DNA of 64,000 bases from Haemaphysalis longicornis (Eukaryota > Arthropoda > Arachnida > Ixodida > Ixodidae). Below are positions 34,301 through 46,300 of the stretch, one piece after another. The notes under the pieces were generated by a model that saw nothing but the letters and a program-made list of their open reading frames with translations, was not told the DNA's origin and searched no databases. Position 1 is the first letter of the stretch. Every line of letters starts with the position of its first letter. Location: assembly GCA_013339765.2 (NCBI GenBank), contig CM023450.1:194935589-194999588 (forward strand), given 5' to 3'. The position numbers and the translations under genes are program-made.

Positions 34301-37300
34301 GTGGCCGAACTGCAAAACTACCGAGGTAAGCTAGCAATGTTAACCGAAATGTGAACGAAACAGTTCAGCTCCTACTCTGTTGTAACTAAATTAGAAATGC
34401 ACGTAAATGTAAATTATTCCATTCTGTTGCTACTACTTTTTCTATCCCCCCCTTTCCCCCCCCCCCCCCGGAAAGATCTCCCTAATGCCATCTCGGCGAA
34501 CCTGGCAGATATGGAATATAAAAAAAACATTGGAGGGGAAATAAGCACTGCTTAAGCCGAAGTGCACATCGTACCAGCACTTTTAAGCCTGTGCGGCGAA
34601 GCAATCCGCTCACCGGTCTCACGTAGTCATTCATTTACCAAGCAATGCGCGCAGTACGCGTGGCGAGTTCGCAACTGAGCGGCACGTTTCTTTCGCTGTT
34701 GCAAGGTCTATTTTCTTGCACACACAGTTGCGTACATGTCACGTCGCATGTATTTTATAATGAATTAACAGTGTACTTTTCTCGGCACCAATATCGTCCT
34801 TTGCGTTAGCTGGCCGCGTACAAGCTGTCGGTGGCGATGGTAGCAACTACCCAGCCGCGGCGGTGTCGTCAGGAACAAGCGTCAGGATTGCTTGCCCGGA
34901 TTATTTGGTCTGTAGACAACTTTCTTCTGTAATTTGGTACAAAACCGCAAGGAGGGGGCACACGGTTGCCACAACAAAAAACATGCGGTCGCATAAGCAC
35001 AGGAAATGTGTTCTAGCAGACGACAGCATAGCCCGGCGTCCTACAAGTGACATCACTCATAGGTGGCGCCACGATATGTCCTCGGGGCCAATACCTAAAA
35101 CGTTCAATTCCTTTCAATATTTTCAGAGTCGTACAAATTGGTGAAGTATCTCAAAGCTATCACCAAAAGAGTTGAAGAGGGGAACACTGTCGCTACTCTA
35201 GCACACCCAAAGGTATGTTTTCTTGACTTGCGTCATGTGTTCCCACCGTCTAGGTGATAATGGCACTGGTGTCAGACAGCTACATACATGTAGGCAATCA
35301 TAGACATTTTGCAGAATGGCCCTAGTGCTAGCGGAAGGGTAGTAAGCCACTGTGGCAACACTGCACGCGCCATCATGAAGGAAGCAAGAAGGCTGCAGTC
35401 GCAGAGCAGCAACTGTCTGCCGTGGCAATGTAAAGGCATGCGCTACCCGTAAAGTGGTTTTTCTCATAACTGCTTGTAAATAACCTTGCTGCTCTTTTGT
35501 TTCTAAATGGCAGCATAATCTCGACTTCTCGTTCGATGAGGTCTGTGACTAACAGATCTTCCCAGAGGTCCTACAGTTTCAGCACAAAATCTTGCGTTGA
35601 ACTATCGTCCATGATGACAAACAACAGCAAACGAATCTAGGATTTGTTACTAACAACGGTTAGCCTTATGCTGCCTAGTTTCTAAGTCATTGAGTTCTCA
35701 TTTTGTTTATTTTCCATGGTAGTGGTGGCTGGCTGCTATGAATGAACTATGAGGACCTTGTTCTTTGTAGGGTGCTCTTTCGAGACTGTTTCATATTTTT
35801 AGACGATTCGCGGATAGGATGAGAGCATATGTTAAGGCACTGCTCTTGTCTCCACGTAATGCTCCAAACAAACATTCATTCCCTTGCAGACAGTAAAACA
35901 TTGTCCCTCATCTCTCTTGATTGCTGCGATCCACCTTTTTTCATCTTATGTCAGTTGGAATCTTGTGATAGGACAGCTGCAGATAAGTTACACAAGTTAC
36001 AAACATTTACGCATCTCTCACCTGCACCACATAAGCACTAAAATTCCTGCATTGCACTACCAAGCATTGTCAGGGGTCGCTCTTAAATTGAGATTTCAGA
36101 AAAGCAGGATTCTAATTTGGCTCTAGCATAGCACGGTCGCTGCACGGTATGCGCCATTAAAGGCCAACTGCACTCAAAATTTCGACCTCTTGAAAACCCT
36201 GTTTTCGAAAAGTTTGCTTAGAAAGAAAGCAACATGCAAAATACAACAGCTGAAATCCGCGCGTGGACATTGCAAGGGTGATTTTGAAACCGAAACCGAG
36301 GGGAGCGCGGCCATTGTAGTGACGTTGCAACCGTCCAGCGAGCGGCCGGACGGTCACCAGCTCAGGAGAAAGTGCGCACACGCTCTACGCGAGCACGGGG
36401 CAGCAGAGCTCGACCGGTTATCCAGCTGCGTTGGTGGCCAGAGGAAGAATCCCCCGTCGGCCGGAGCGTCACAGGCGCATCATGACTGTTTACGCGATTC
36501 GCCAGCAGGTGCAGCGTGGTCGGAGGCGGCGCTTTTTTAAACGCTTCTGACTGAATAACGGGGCGCTTCACCGGGCTACCACTCGTGTACCGGCTGATTT
36601 TGGTGGGACTTACTACACGTTAAAACTAAATTTCGTCGAGGTGAAATTTGAGGGCAGTTGGCCTTTCACATGGCAAAAAAAAAAACGGAGTGCAGATAAT
36701 GCAGACAAAAATTAACATCCTAATGCACGTTCATCTACCGTCGTCAGAATGTCAAAAGAAGCAGAGTGAATCACTCCAACAGGCTTGATATGTCGGTTGC
36801 ACCAACACAACTTTCCTGCCCAAATGTTCTCTTTAGAACTGCGGCGATTGATTGTAACCCGCCTATGAAACTACCATAAAGCAGTTCTCAAGGAAAAAAA
36901 CGGACGATCATGACAGCAATTTAGAGCTGCCAAAACGTCTGTCAGAGTGAGCAAAGGGAAGCCCACATGCAGCGAAACCGCTCTGTTGCCTAAATGTTTG
37001 GCACTAATAACACCAGCAGTTGTGGCCAGCTTGGGAACACGGATCTCAAGGTAACGTATAAAAAATGGAGCATTGCTCTGGAGATAGCTGAAAGGAAACG
37101 GGAGATGCTAACGGCACGCATCCTGTACAGGTGCCATCATGAGTAACTGAATCAAGGATTTGTGAATATCACAAAATATTTTTCTTACTGGCTTTATGAC
37201 ACCATTTACCGATTTACAGGAAGCCTTTTCTGTTAGCAAGAACTCCTTTAAATGCACACCAATGCAGGTTCCGCAAGAAAAATTGCTGTAAATTTACGAG

Positions 37301-40300
37301 ACCTTGTTCCAATCACTCTTGGTGGCACCCATACATACGTTTTTTTTCAGATATCATGGCATACATCCATACCACTTGCAAAGAGGTACGCAGCAGTGCG
37401 TGGGCATCGTGCCTTATAATGCTACAAGAAGCATTAGCAACGTATACAAAGCAACAAAAAACAGTTTATGAGGCTGCAAAATGGTGAAGCGGTGGACCAA
37501 AACATTTCGCCACAACGGTGTTCCTGCGTGACCCTGCCTTTCTCATGTCATTGGGCACACTTAACTACCACTGTTGCCACTGCTGAGTGTTCAGTGCTGC
37601 CCGACTTTTTCCAAAGGGTCTATGGGGTCCGTTTGTATTACAGTGTGTACGCACTGGCCCCTCAGCAGCATGGTGGCACTGGCCTCATTCGTGCAGCTGC
37701 ATGCTGGCGTGCACTCCCCAATGCGAGATGTCTGCTTTGTGGTGGCTCTGTGCCATTTCTGCATGCTGAATTTATAAAAGTTTCGCCACTCAGGCCTGCT
37801 GTGAGTTTTCTGTGGTGGTGGGGTGTGAAACGAGACACTGTGCCACCGAGGTTTGCTCCTTGCTCGGGGATTGTGCGAGACGGTGAAGTGCTCTGCTCGC
37901 TGTGTTTTGCTGCATGGAATGCATGCCTATCGTCCACGTAACCCTCCAAAGAGGCTGAAAAATTACTCAAACTGTTTAAGAGCATGCAATGTTGAGAACT
38001 TTGTAAATGCTTAAAATTAGCTGCCGCGATGGCTACCTTTTGTAGGGGAGGTGAAAATTACACCAATGATTTTCTAGTGCAGAAAAAGCGAACATTGGAA
38101 AGGAAACATGCTCATGGAACAAGTTTTGTCATTAGAACAAGTGAAGGCAGCTAAAGGGTTGGAAGCCCAAAAGTTGCATGGTTCAGTGCATAGCTGAGCT
38201 AGAGCTTGAATGCCCAATCTGGTTCATATCTTCCATAAGGTAGGCTGGCCCAAATAGTGAACATTTCAATAAGTCAAAAGGCATCAAGCATGTGATGAAG
38301 CTCGAGATGGCGGTTTAATATGCCCCAGCAACCTCGCCTACAATGAAATGCACATAGATTCGGTTACAAGTCACCCTATCACCTATATCTCTGAATTCAT
38401 TGCAGCCAGACCACTCTCATTATGTAACATCTGCTTTTTTGAGGCACTGTCCTAGCATTTGCTTTGAATTGGCTAAGAGCCTCACTCCGCTGTAAGTTTT
38501 CGTTGTGCCACCTGTTTCGCACTAGTGGCAGCAGCCTAAAACAGTGCGATCCAACATTGTGAAGTGAAAGCAATGGTGGGTTACCCTTATCGCAAAGCAT
38601 TTGCAAACGCACGAATCTCATAAACAGCTGTGACCATGCAGCAAACAAATATTTTGCGTCAGGGACCGTGCACTGCTGTGCACCTATACAAATGAAGTCA
38701 TCCCCCCCCCCCAAATGTCACTACTGTGCAGTTGAGGGGCCAGTGTATACACCCTACACAGGCCTTCCGAGAAGCACAGTGTGTCTGCTATGTTAATTTT
38801 GGCGACCTCTAAAATAATGCTTGCTGGCGTATTCTTTAAGGAAGCGAATTTTTTTCTTTTTTAGTCGTCGTAAAAATGATGAGTATGATGTGCAGACCAT
38901 TTCTGCTTGCTTACCACTGGCTTTTTTCATTATCATTCTGTTTTAGTGAAGTACATCCTCATAGGACATATTATCTTTAGTGTCAAACGGTTGCACGTCA
39001 TGCTTTCTTCTCGAGGACCTGCATTGACTGTTATGCTTCAGAACAGGGTTGACAACCTGTGGCCAGTGGACCACAGGTGGCCATACTGTTGCGGATTGGC
39101 CGACGGTTTGGGGATGCCAGAATGGCTTGCCCTTTGAGAAAGCTAGTTTCTCAAGCAGGGAAAGTTTCCAATTCCAGGATCACTGCTACAAACGCGTAAT
39201 TTAATGCTGTTTTCGCTTCTCAATCTCTCTTCAAAGACTGTTCAACAAATGACCTCGAAACAAGGTTTATACCCCTACACACGGGCGCCTAAAAGGCCTT
39301 TGCAAAGAAGGACTGCTACCGAAGCGGCGTTCGCCTCGGTGACACACGACAAAAGAGAATCTCCTTCACCGCAGCGGGCATTTCCCGTAAGGGGTGTTCG
39401 CCTATCTCCTTTCCCGGACGAAAAGGAGCAGCTAGCAGCGCAGCCTCGTAAGCAGGCGCTTGCAAATCATAAGCTTCTCAAAACTTAGCGAGAACAAACG
39501 GATTTCATAATACTTTCATCAATTGTTAAAACTTCGATGATATAAATTGAACCAAACAAGCCCAGTCGTAATATATTTTTGTACATCTGCCCACTGTTGC
39601 CAGATTACGCACGGAACACAGGCTAAAAAGCACTCCATCGTTGCTGTTTAATACAAATATGTAAAATTACCCAGTTATTTTTCTAAACAACAATAAAACG
39701 CACAGTTTTTCTCTAAAATAATAAAGAAAATCTATTAGCCGCAGTTTATTTTTGTTATTGTGCATGCTTTTTCGACAGAATTGCTTGCGCCACATTATTG
39801 GTGTGTCAGTTAAGAGAACTACATAAAGGAGTTGGGGGTTGCTGTGTGTCATGAGCGCCACTCCTTTCCAGAAAATGTCTTTTGACGAGGCGAAAGGAGT
39901 TTAGTTTAAAGGAGATTTAGCGTTGCCGTGTGTCAGAGGAATTATTTCCATAAAGCTTTCGCTTACCGCCCCGCTTTCACATTAGCCTGACTGCGGGAGT
40001 GTCCACAGTTACCAGTTATGGATGTGAACCCATTTTAAGAATAAAGTGGATTGCCCTTCAGACAATCGGTTTGGAAGCTACCACATTTACTCTAATCTAA
40101 GCTGATACTTTTTAAAAATGGGGCTACAAATTTATCGGTTGACTTAGATACTCATCAAACTGTAAAAGCAAAAAGCAGTTAGCCTGGTGGTTCAGTTCAA
40201 ATGAGAATAATGTATTGACTATTATCTCAGGTCACAGAGAAATCACACAGGGCAGGCCACTATGTTAATATTGCTTGCTCACTGTTTTATATCAGCATTG

Positions 40301-42365
40301 CAAGAAAATTTCACCAGCTTGGTGCTATTATGTTCTTAACAGTGTCATTATGGTACAACCTTTAAACAAAAAGTTGTGCTGGTGAGCAACAGCTCATCAA
40401 ACTGACAGGCTATGTATGACAACTCAGCATTAAAAGGACCCAGAAAAGCCTTCTGTAAAAGTTCAAAAGGCCTGTATTGTCGCGTAGCACGAATATAGCG
40501 ATGCAATGCCGTTGGAATTATTCATCCACATTCAGTATTAGCTGCGCGAGAAGCAAATAAATGCACCTCTCCCCACTCGCCGATTGACTCCTTCTCCCTC
40601 TCTGCTTCTTTCAAAAGAGCTGGAAATACTGGGAATAGCCATGTGACATCGCGACTCTCGACTTCCGTTCTGTGCTAGCTGCATTCCTGCGCCTAGGCAC
40701 GCGTCAATCGCTGCGGGCCCGCCTTTGCCTCGGGATCGCGTTGGAAAGAGGAAGAGCAGCCGGAATCCAATGGCAGTGACGTCGCCGGCGGCCGACCTCG
40801 CCGGCGATTGGGCGAATCAGGGGGCACCTTCGCCATTGCGTCACCCGCGGTCGGCTCGCTGCGGCGTCGCGCTCATCGGCTGAGAAAGGCGGTCTTCAAA
40901 AATTGTTTACAAATTATCCGTACAGCGTATGGGGCTCACACTTGGCTCAAAATCCCCCGTTATGTGTTCTACCACCTGAATGCATGTGATTGCCACCTTC
41001 ACAAAGCTTTTCTGGGTCCCTTTAATGATAAAAGCGTCCTCATTAGATGGAGCTTCGAGACAAGCTCGAGATGATGTTCGAAAGCTTTACTGTAAGCTTG
41101 TTCAAAAAGTGCAGCATTGAAAATGCATTTCATAGCCCCAAATATTGTGTGTAGTGTATGAATGTAAGGGCAACGGCAACAAAGCCAGCAACGCGACAAC
41201 GATGTTGAGTGTACTCGAGCAGGTTTGTTGCTCATAAATGTAGTTTTAGCTTTGTAGCTGATATAGGTCTCACCTATTTTACCAGACTTACATTCGAATT
41301 TTTTCCTTTTATTTTCTAAGAAAGCCTTGTAAATATCATGGCTGATGTGAGTTGGGGCTGGCCTGGCCAAGATTCTAGTACATATGGTACAACTGCTTCT
41401 GTGAATCGTGTAGATGCCTGTCTGCATCTCACATTTTTTATGACTTCAGATCTTTATTCTGGTGACTTATGGTTCTCTCATGTACCCCAAAATTATGTCC
41501 AAATTTATGGCCCCTATTATGCAGGTGGACATCGGCAGTGGCGTGCTGGTTGAGGAGGGCGCACTGGAGGCGTTGCGCAGCAACTGCCCGGCTGCTGCCG
41601 CAAAGTTCGCGCGAGGGCTTCTTCGCATCGTGTTTGCCCCCGAAGAGCTGCGGGGCAGGTCCATGCTGGGCAAGCCGTGCAATGTCAAGAAAGATGGCAC
41701 GCGCAAGGAGGCGCTCGACTCCACGCGGCTGCAAGCTGTAATTAGTACGTTTCTTTTACTTTTTTTTCTTCAGAACCCTCCTGGTTTCTGCCAGTTGTAC
41801 CGTTTGTTTTGCCATTTCTGAGTTTTGTTTTCACCTGTGATTTTATGGGCATACAATCTGTTCTGCTTTTAATTTTGGCAGGAAACTGGGTTGTTTTTTG
41901 GATAGGGGCAGTGTTGGTTTTAACAAGGCATAATAAGTCTGAGCTTTTATGTGCTGGAAAGGCGTGCAAAACAGTGAATTTACGAGGAATTTACTTTTCG
42001 CTTATTTTTGTGCATTTTCCTTCTTCCACTGTATTTAAGGCACTCATTATGTGGAAGCTATATACAACTGAAGGCAGTCCACTCCCTACCTGAAGTTTCA
42101 CAGGGTTAACATTTGGCTAAAGCATGTGCACATTTGAAACTGTTGCTTTTTACATATGTAGCTTACCAAGCTCCTAACTTTAAAATAGCCAGATTCTGAA
42201 ACCAGCACGCATCTTGAGCATGTGACTTGATTTCAAACAGTGCCTGTGTAAACATAAATCTGTTTCCTCTTCCATTGTTCAGGCTACACAGTGAAGCTGT
42301 ACAAGGCGGACCCGGGGAGGGTCCGCAACAGCACTTCAAGCATGCTGGCAAGGGAGATAAAATGA
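31139..42365 (+). CDS. BEN-domain protein, BEND5-like (six exons)
   Basis: Coding exons are 31139-31331, 31631-31737, 34202-34325, 35127-35212, 41525-41744 and 42283-42365, 813 nt in all, giving 270 residues. Every junction has GT..AG and the phases fit (1,0,1,0,1), which is strong internal support. Residues 1-64 form an N-terminal module (ILVQWVTKQNYDVYP...VTVKW). Residues 65-100 include a basic patch KSLERKRAKL. Residues 113-140 are a leucine zipper with Leu at 116, 123, 130 and 137 and Asn at the a positions 120 and 127. Residues about 171-265 are a BEN domain beginning VDIGSGVLVEEGALEAL. BEN domains bind DNA or chromatin partners and act in the nucleus, often as repressors; the same domain order is known in vertebrate BEND5, which is longer (about 420 residues). 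A nuclear DNA-binding dimer is inferred. The start is the first ATG in frame with exon 1. Introns 2 and 4 (2.5 and 6.3 kb) are filled with MITEs. Confidence 0.85.
31631..31737 (+). CDS. BEN gene exon 2
   Basis: The acceptor TTCTTTTAG precedes it. It completes Gly65 and codes to Glu100, with a basic patch (RKRAK) that could serve as a nuclear localisation signal. The donor is GTAAAA, phase 0. Confidence 0.75.
31911..32144 (+). repeat. 116-bp tandem duplication in intron 2
   Basis: Two copies start TTTTGTTGTTA at 31911 and 32027 and share GAAGTCGTGTT, CTAAACGAGGTTGTATATTG and GTTCTGAAGCCCAGAACA. Copy 1 contains TTGTTGTTACAG, a fair 3' splice site; copy 2 has TATAG at the same point. Confidence 0.9.
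32619..33070. mobile_element. Harbinger-like MITE in intron 2 (452 bp)
   Basis: Inverted ends TACCCCGGCTACACTAGGGT and ACGCTAGTGTAGCAGGGGTA, continuing into GTCATTTGAAC-like inner repeats, with TTA on both sides (32616-32618 and 33071-33073). The 3-bp TTA target fits PIF/Harbinger. It is non-coding. Confidence 0.85.
33080..33905. mobile_element. Possible second MITE-like insertion in intron 2
   Basis: Left end GGGTTGTTTTTTTTGAGA and right end (reverse complement) GATTGTTTGTTTTCGTG are weakly similar, and both ends have AATCGGG/CCCGATT-rich stretches. No target duplication could be fixed. Weak. Confidence 0.3.
34202..34325 (+). CDS. BEN gene exon 3 (leucine zipper)
   Basis: Chosen acceptor is ATTTTCCAG just before 34202 because it keeps phase 0. 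It codes residues 101-141, including LCQLRTENEALKAEND and four Leu spaced by seven. The donor is GTAAGC, phase 1. Confidence 0.85.
34443..34470. repeat. Poly-C tract in intron 3
   Basis: Two C runs interrupted by TTT, the second about 14 C long; the other strand is G-rich. Confidence 0.9.
35127..35212 (+). CDS. BEN gene exon 4
   Basis: The acceptor ATATTTTCAG precedes it. It completes Glu142 and codes to Lys170 (SYKLVKYLKAITKRVEEG), a charged helix that could extend the coiled coil. The donor is GTATGT, phase 0. Confidence 0.8.
36161..36664. mobile_element. TTAA-type MITE, copy 2, in intron 4 (504 bp)
   Basis: Inverted ends AGGCCAACTGCACTCAAA and TTTGAGGGCAGTTGGCCT, flanked by TTAA (36157-36160) and TTCA (36665-36668). 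The interior is GC-rich and non-coding. Confidence 0.82.
36669..37955. other. Intron 4 sequence without recognised content
   Basis: The frame 37468-37941 (157 codons) is open but has no motif, lies in the intron and shows no splice logic. It is not called as a gene. Confidence 0.4.
37960..38720. repeat. Unclassified dispersed repeat, copy B, in intron 4
   Basis: Matches 22930-23545 plus 24361-24530 in the same orientation but lacks the 815-bp MITE. It ends near a run of ten C at 38701. Confidence 0.5.
39044..39086 (+). mobile_element. hAT-like terminal sequence in intron 4
   Basis: CAGGGTTGACAACCTGTGG followed by CCAGTGGACCACAGG resembles the CAG..GGTT..CAACCTGTGG..CCG.GGACC end of Charlie-type hAT elements. 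The other end was not found. Confidence 0.4.
40434..41021. mobile_element. TTAA-type MITE, copy 3, in intron 4 (588 bp)
   Basis: Ends AAGGACCCAGAAAAGC and GCTTTTCTGGGTCCCT, with TTAA exactly on both sides (40430-40433 and 41022-41025). The interior is GC-rich near 40680-40870. No transposase. Confidence 0.87.
41525..41744 (+). CDS. BEN gene exon 5 (BEN domain core)
   Basis: The acceptor CTATTATGCAG precedes it. Residues 171-243: VDIGSGVLVEEGALEAL, FARGLLRIVFAPEEL, GRSMLGKPCNV and STRLQAVI, the usual order of BEN helices and the hydrophobic core. The donor is GTACGT, phase 1. Confidence 0.88.
42283..42365 (+). CDS. BEN gene exon 6 (C-terminus)
   Basis: The acceptor CATTGTTCAG precedes it. 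It completes Ser244 and codes YTVKLYKADPGRVRN to the TGA at 42363-42365. Confidence 0.82.
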
Positions 42366-42391
42366 AAAGGGCACATGTAATCCTGCACTGA

Positions 42392-42397
42392 AATAAA
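42392..42397 (+). terminator. Poly(A) signal of the BEN gene
   Basis: AATAAA 27 bp after the stop codon, giving a very short 3' UTR. Confidence 0.75.
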
Positions 42398-42719
42398 GGA
42401 GAGGTAAAAATAAGGACATTTGTCACTGTTTCTTCATTCTATATAATGCATGTCTGGTCTTTGGTGATGAGGCCTAGCTGTATCGAGATTGTTTTTTCTG
42501 TATTGAAATACCAAATATAGCGCGCAGCATTTTAATAAAAATGTAACTTGAAAACTTTAGATGTGCCGGGCAGAGGCACCTGGACACGTGTTCGAGAGCT
42601 GAGAGTTGATTCAGTACATTCAGTTGAACTCTGTAGGCATTTTGCACTGCGACAAACCTTACGACCTAATTGGCTCGATTTTTCTTTCGAAGTAACTGTG
42701 ATCTGGCATGTTGCCACCT

Positions 42720-43318
42720 GGTGACAGTGGTCAATACACTTTCATGTGACATCTCTCAACAGGATCGCAATTAGAACAGTCAATATACATGTCAGCAAAG
42801 AGTATATTCGAACTCAACAGTTGTGCTGACTAGTCAATAAACAATCAAAATTCGGCAGCCAATTTGTAATATGGTAACGCAATACTACATGTCAATAGAA
42901 CTCTCAACACAACTGACTCTCAACACAATCTAATCAGCGAAGTCCGCCAACTTTCAATTGAAACGCGGCGATCAATTTGCAATCGGAACTCAATACTACA
43001 TGTCAATAGAAAGTCAACTGACTCCAAACACAATCTAATCAGTGAAGTCCATTAACTTTCAATTGAAACGTGGTGACTAATTTGCAATCGGAACTCAATA
43101 GAACATTTCAATAGAAAGTCAATAGATTCTCAACACAATCTATTGAGTAAAGTCAATTGACTTTCTATTCAAACACAATGTTGAGTTTCAATTGAAACGC
43201 GGCGGCCAATTTTCAACGAGCACTCAGTACAACATTTCAATAGAAAGGCAATTGACTCTCGACACAATCTATTGAGTAAAGTCAATTCACTTTCTATTGA
43301 ATCTCAGTAACCATTTTT
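42720..43318. repeat. Diverged tandem repeat (105-130 bp) with hairpins
   Basis: A landmark GG(C/T)G.C.AATTT recurs near 42854, 42967, 43072 and 43201. Units contain CAATAGAAAGTCAAT and its complement ATTGACTTTCTATT, so single strands can fold, and CTCAACACAATCTA.T recurs between them. Confidence 0.8.
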
Positions 43319-43319
43319 G

Positions 43320-46300
43320 TAAGGGTCGAGCCCTGAACATGCACACAGCTACGGAGTTTGGCATAAAAGCGGGTGTCACGAGTGCAGCGGTATGGTGATA
43401 CGGTAGAGCCCAGCGGCAGCGAACGGCTCGGCTGGCAACAGCAAGGGGCTGTCGGCCGCGACAACGACTTTCGGTCAAAAAGGGCTACTCTCGGGGACCA
43501 CGCAAGAATGACAAAGGAGGTTGCCTCGGCAAATCGTCAGCGCACGTGGCTGTTACTCCGCGCGGCAAAGGTGCCTTACGGCGAGTACTTCGAACATGAC
43601 ATGAGTCGTTTCGTGACTTCTCGCACTCAATCTGCTTATGAATGCCTGCAGCGAAAACAAAAGAACTAGGTGAGAAAAGGAAGACGATGTTACGCATTAA
43701 GCACACACTCGTTTCAATAAGCGTGCGTGCGTCGACATCTGGGCCGGTCGCTTCGGTGAAGTGATAAACTACATAAGCTACTGCCGCTTTGAACTTGTAC
43801 CCGAGGATCGCCAGCGCTTGCGGTGAGCGCTTAGGGCGTACGCAATCGGCGGCTGTCGTTAAGTCGTGAGATGGGGAGCTTTAGTTTCTGCACAAGAGCT
43901 GAAGAGCGTCGTGACTGTTCAGTTGCTCTAAGCCCATGATGTATTTCGCCTTTTGCGCTTGTGGGCGTTGTATTTGTTGCCCGGGAATAAACCGTTGATT
44001 GTATTTCCTGTACGTTGACGTTGTTTCGTCGGGATGGGTCAGGCTTGAGAAACTGTCACACTGGGATGTTCCTTCAGTTTAAAAATATCAATTAGGGAAA
44101 GTACATGACTAGGCCATGCTCGCGGCCATGGAGACACGAGCTTGCGCATACAGTTGCTGGACTTACCACGTTTCAAAAAAACGTAATGAAGTGGTGAGCG
44201 CGATTGACTTCTTCGAGGTGTCATGGCAACCCAGAAATAAACGCCTAACATTTACGCCTTAAAATTACGCAACCATTTCGATGACGGAATCCCATTCCAG
44301 CAACAATGCACGAATCTCTGGTCTACTCTAGATCGCTTTCTGGGAGTACAACACGTACCATAGCAGTTATCACACGGAGTCTCTGTGCCTGCGCGCGAGT
44401 GTGCACGAAGATCTTCCTTCTCGTTTGCAGGATGATCAACATGATCTCGAATAACATGATCTCGATCATGTCTTCCCGCAGATCGTACCTAGCTCTTCGG
44501 TGTGACTCACCAGAACTCGACGGCCTCTTTTGTTCTTTGCGCTACACCACGGAATGGGAGACCCACGGAAGCGGCTTACTAAGCTTTCCAAGTGGCGCCG
44601 CGGCTATTGGCCTTAGGGTAACCATAAGCAGCACTCTATCTCTACTGGAGTATCGACAAAGCACGCAGATTTTAACTACTTGCAAACAGCTAATATGAAT
44701 GAAAATGCTTTGGAAACGTTGTGCAGTGTCTGTAATGATTATACGACGCCCCAGTACTATGTTCTAGTGTAAAGTGTATGCGGCAGTCAAAAGTTACCGT
44801 AGGCTATTCACTACATAAGCAGATACGCAGCCAGGAAACGCCTGCTCCCCTCAAAGTTGGACGCACGTGGGAACTCACGTCGTGTGCTCCAAGAACGACG
44901 CAGACCGCAGCTACAACCAAGCTGAGCTGATTAAACTTCTCTATGACAGGTTGCTCTGCCAATCATTCACCGTTCTTTGGTTCGTAACATCCGTAGAAGA
45001 CAAATTCACAATACGTCAGGGCTACTGGTATACACCTTGACAGCATCATAGGTGTCATTGAAAGTTTCAGACAGGTATGTTGGTATGATTCGCTTGTGGC
45101 GAACACTGACATCAGCTGACCCATCGGTAATTAGCTGTTATTTACTGGCGCGCATTCACTTTTTTGTGGTGGCTGCCACCCGATCACCGTGCCCAGACGG
45201 AAACCAGCGTGTGATAGGATTTTAGTAGGTGCTCACAAACTGTTGCACACTTTTGTGATGTGTTGGGCGCACTGTTAGCACAAGATTGTCTTGTTTTCTT
45301 CTTTCTTATGCCGATTTTCTCTCATGCAGGCATTAGCAGTCAGAGAGACCACCTCACGTATGTCTATGTCGCGTGTTTATGCGTCAAATACGAGAGCTCT
45401 ATTTATTTACTCCCAGCTTCCCTTTTGTCAAATAAAGGATGGGAAGGAAAACAAAAGGCGTGGACACGTGGAGCGTGAAGGAATCATAGAACGCACGTTC
45501 TTACTAATGAGCGATCGTAGCCAAGCTTGGGCCACACTTGTTTACTATTTTCTGTTCCTACCATTTCAAGGTACATTATCCTCGTTTTACGAGGCAACTG
45601 TTAGGAAAGACGCCGTAGTGTTTTAGTCAATAGCTGCCGAGTACTTCGGTGTGGAACTTATAGTACGCACGCGCCAGGCATACCGTTCGCGATCTTTGAT
45701 CATTCAGTGCAGGGTTAGAAAAGGAAGGAGGAGTGTTACTCCTCTGTAGTGCCTCTATCGCCTCCCCTTGCTACGCATGCGCATGGGACACGAAGACATG
45801 ATTTAGAATAGGATGACTTCACACTGTGTGCTTAATTATTCTGCGGAGAGTGTACATTGTTGAGGCACTTATGGTACGTGCCTTCCCTTTCTACACGTTT
45901 CACAATTAGAAGGCTCTCCGGAAGGTTACAAAACAAAATCACAAGTGTCACGGAGCTCCTTTGCAAATTTGTAGTGCAGATTGCTTTTTTTCATTTTTGT
46001 GTTTCCTGCTACTTAAGCACTTATAGCTAATGCACGAACGCATAGTCTTCAAATGGTGCATGAGGATAAAGTGCTGTATAAAGGTAAAATTGTCTATTGC
46101 CTAAACAGGATTGACGGCGTATTTGCTCGCTTTCGAACACACGTGGCTCGCAGGCGGGCGACACGTGGCTCGCAGGCGCAGGGTATTTCGCTCGTAGTAG
46201 GAACTTGACTTTACCACACCCCCAGCCCTCTGACCTACGTTACCTGTTCTTTTTTCACAGCCACAACGCTCAAGGAACCAATTACAGGACAAGAAAAAGA

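Noticed and set aside
37468..37941. 157-codon plus-strand frame in BEN intron 4
   Set aside because: No motif, overlapping frames are open on the other strand, and it would need to lie inside an intron.
43740..44035. Possible LTR (AATAAACC signal)
   Set aside because: No TG..CA ends, TATA box or target duplication could be found.
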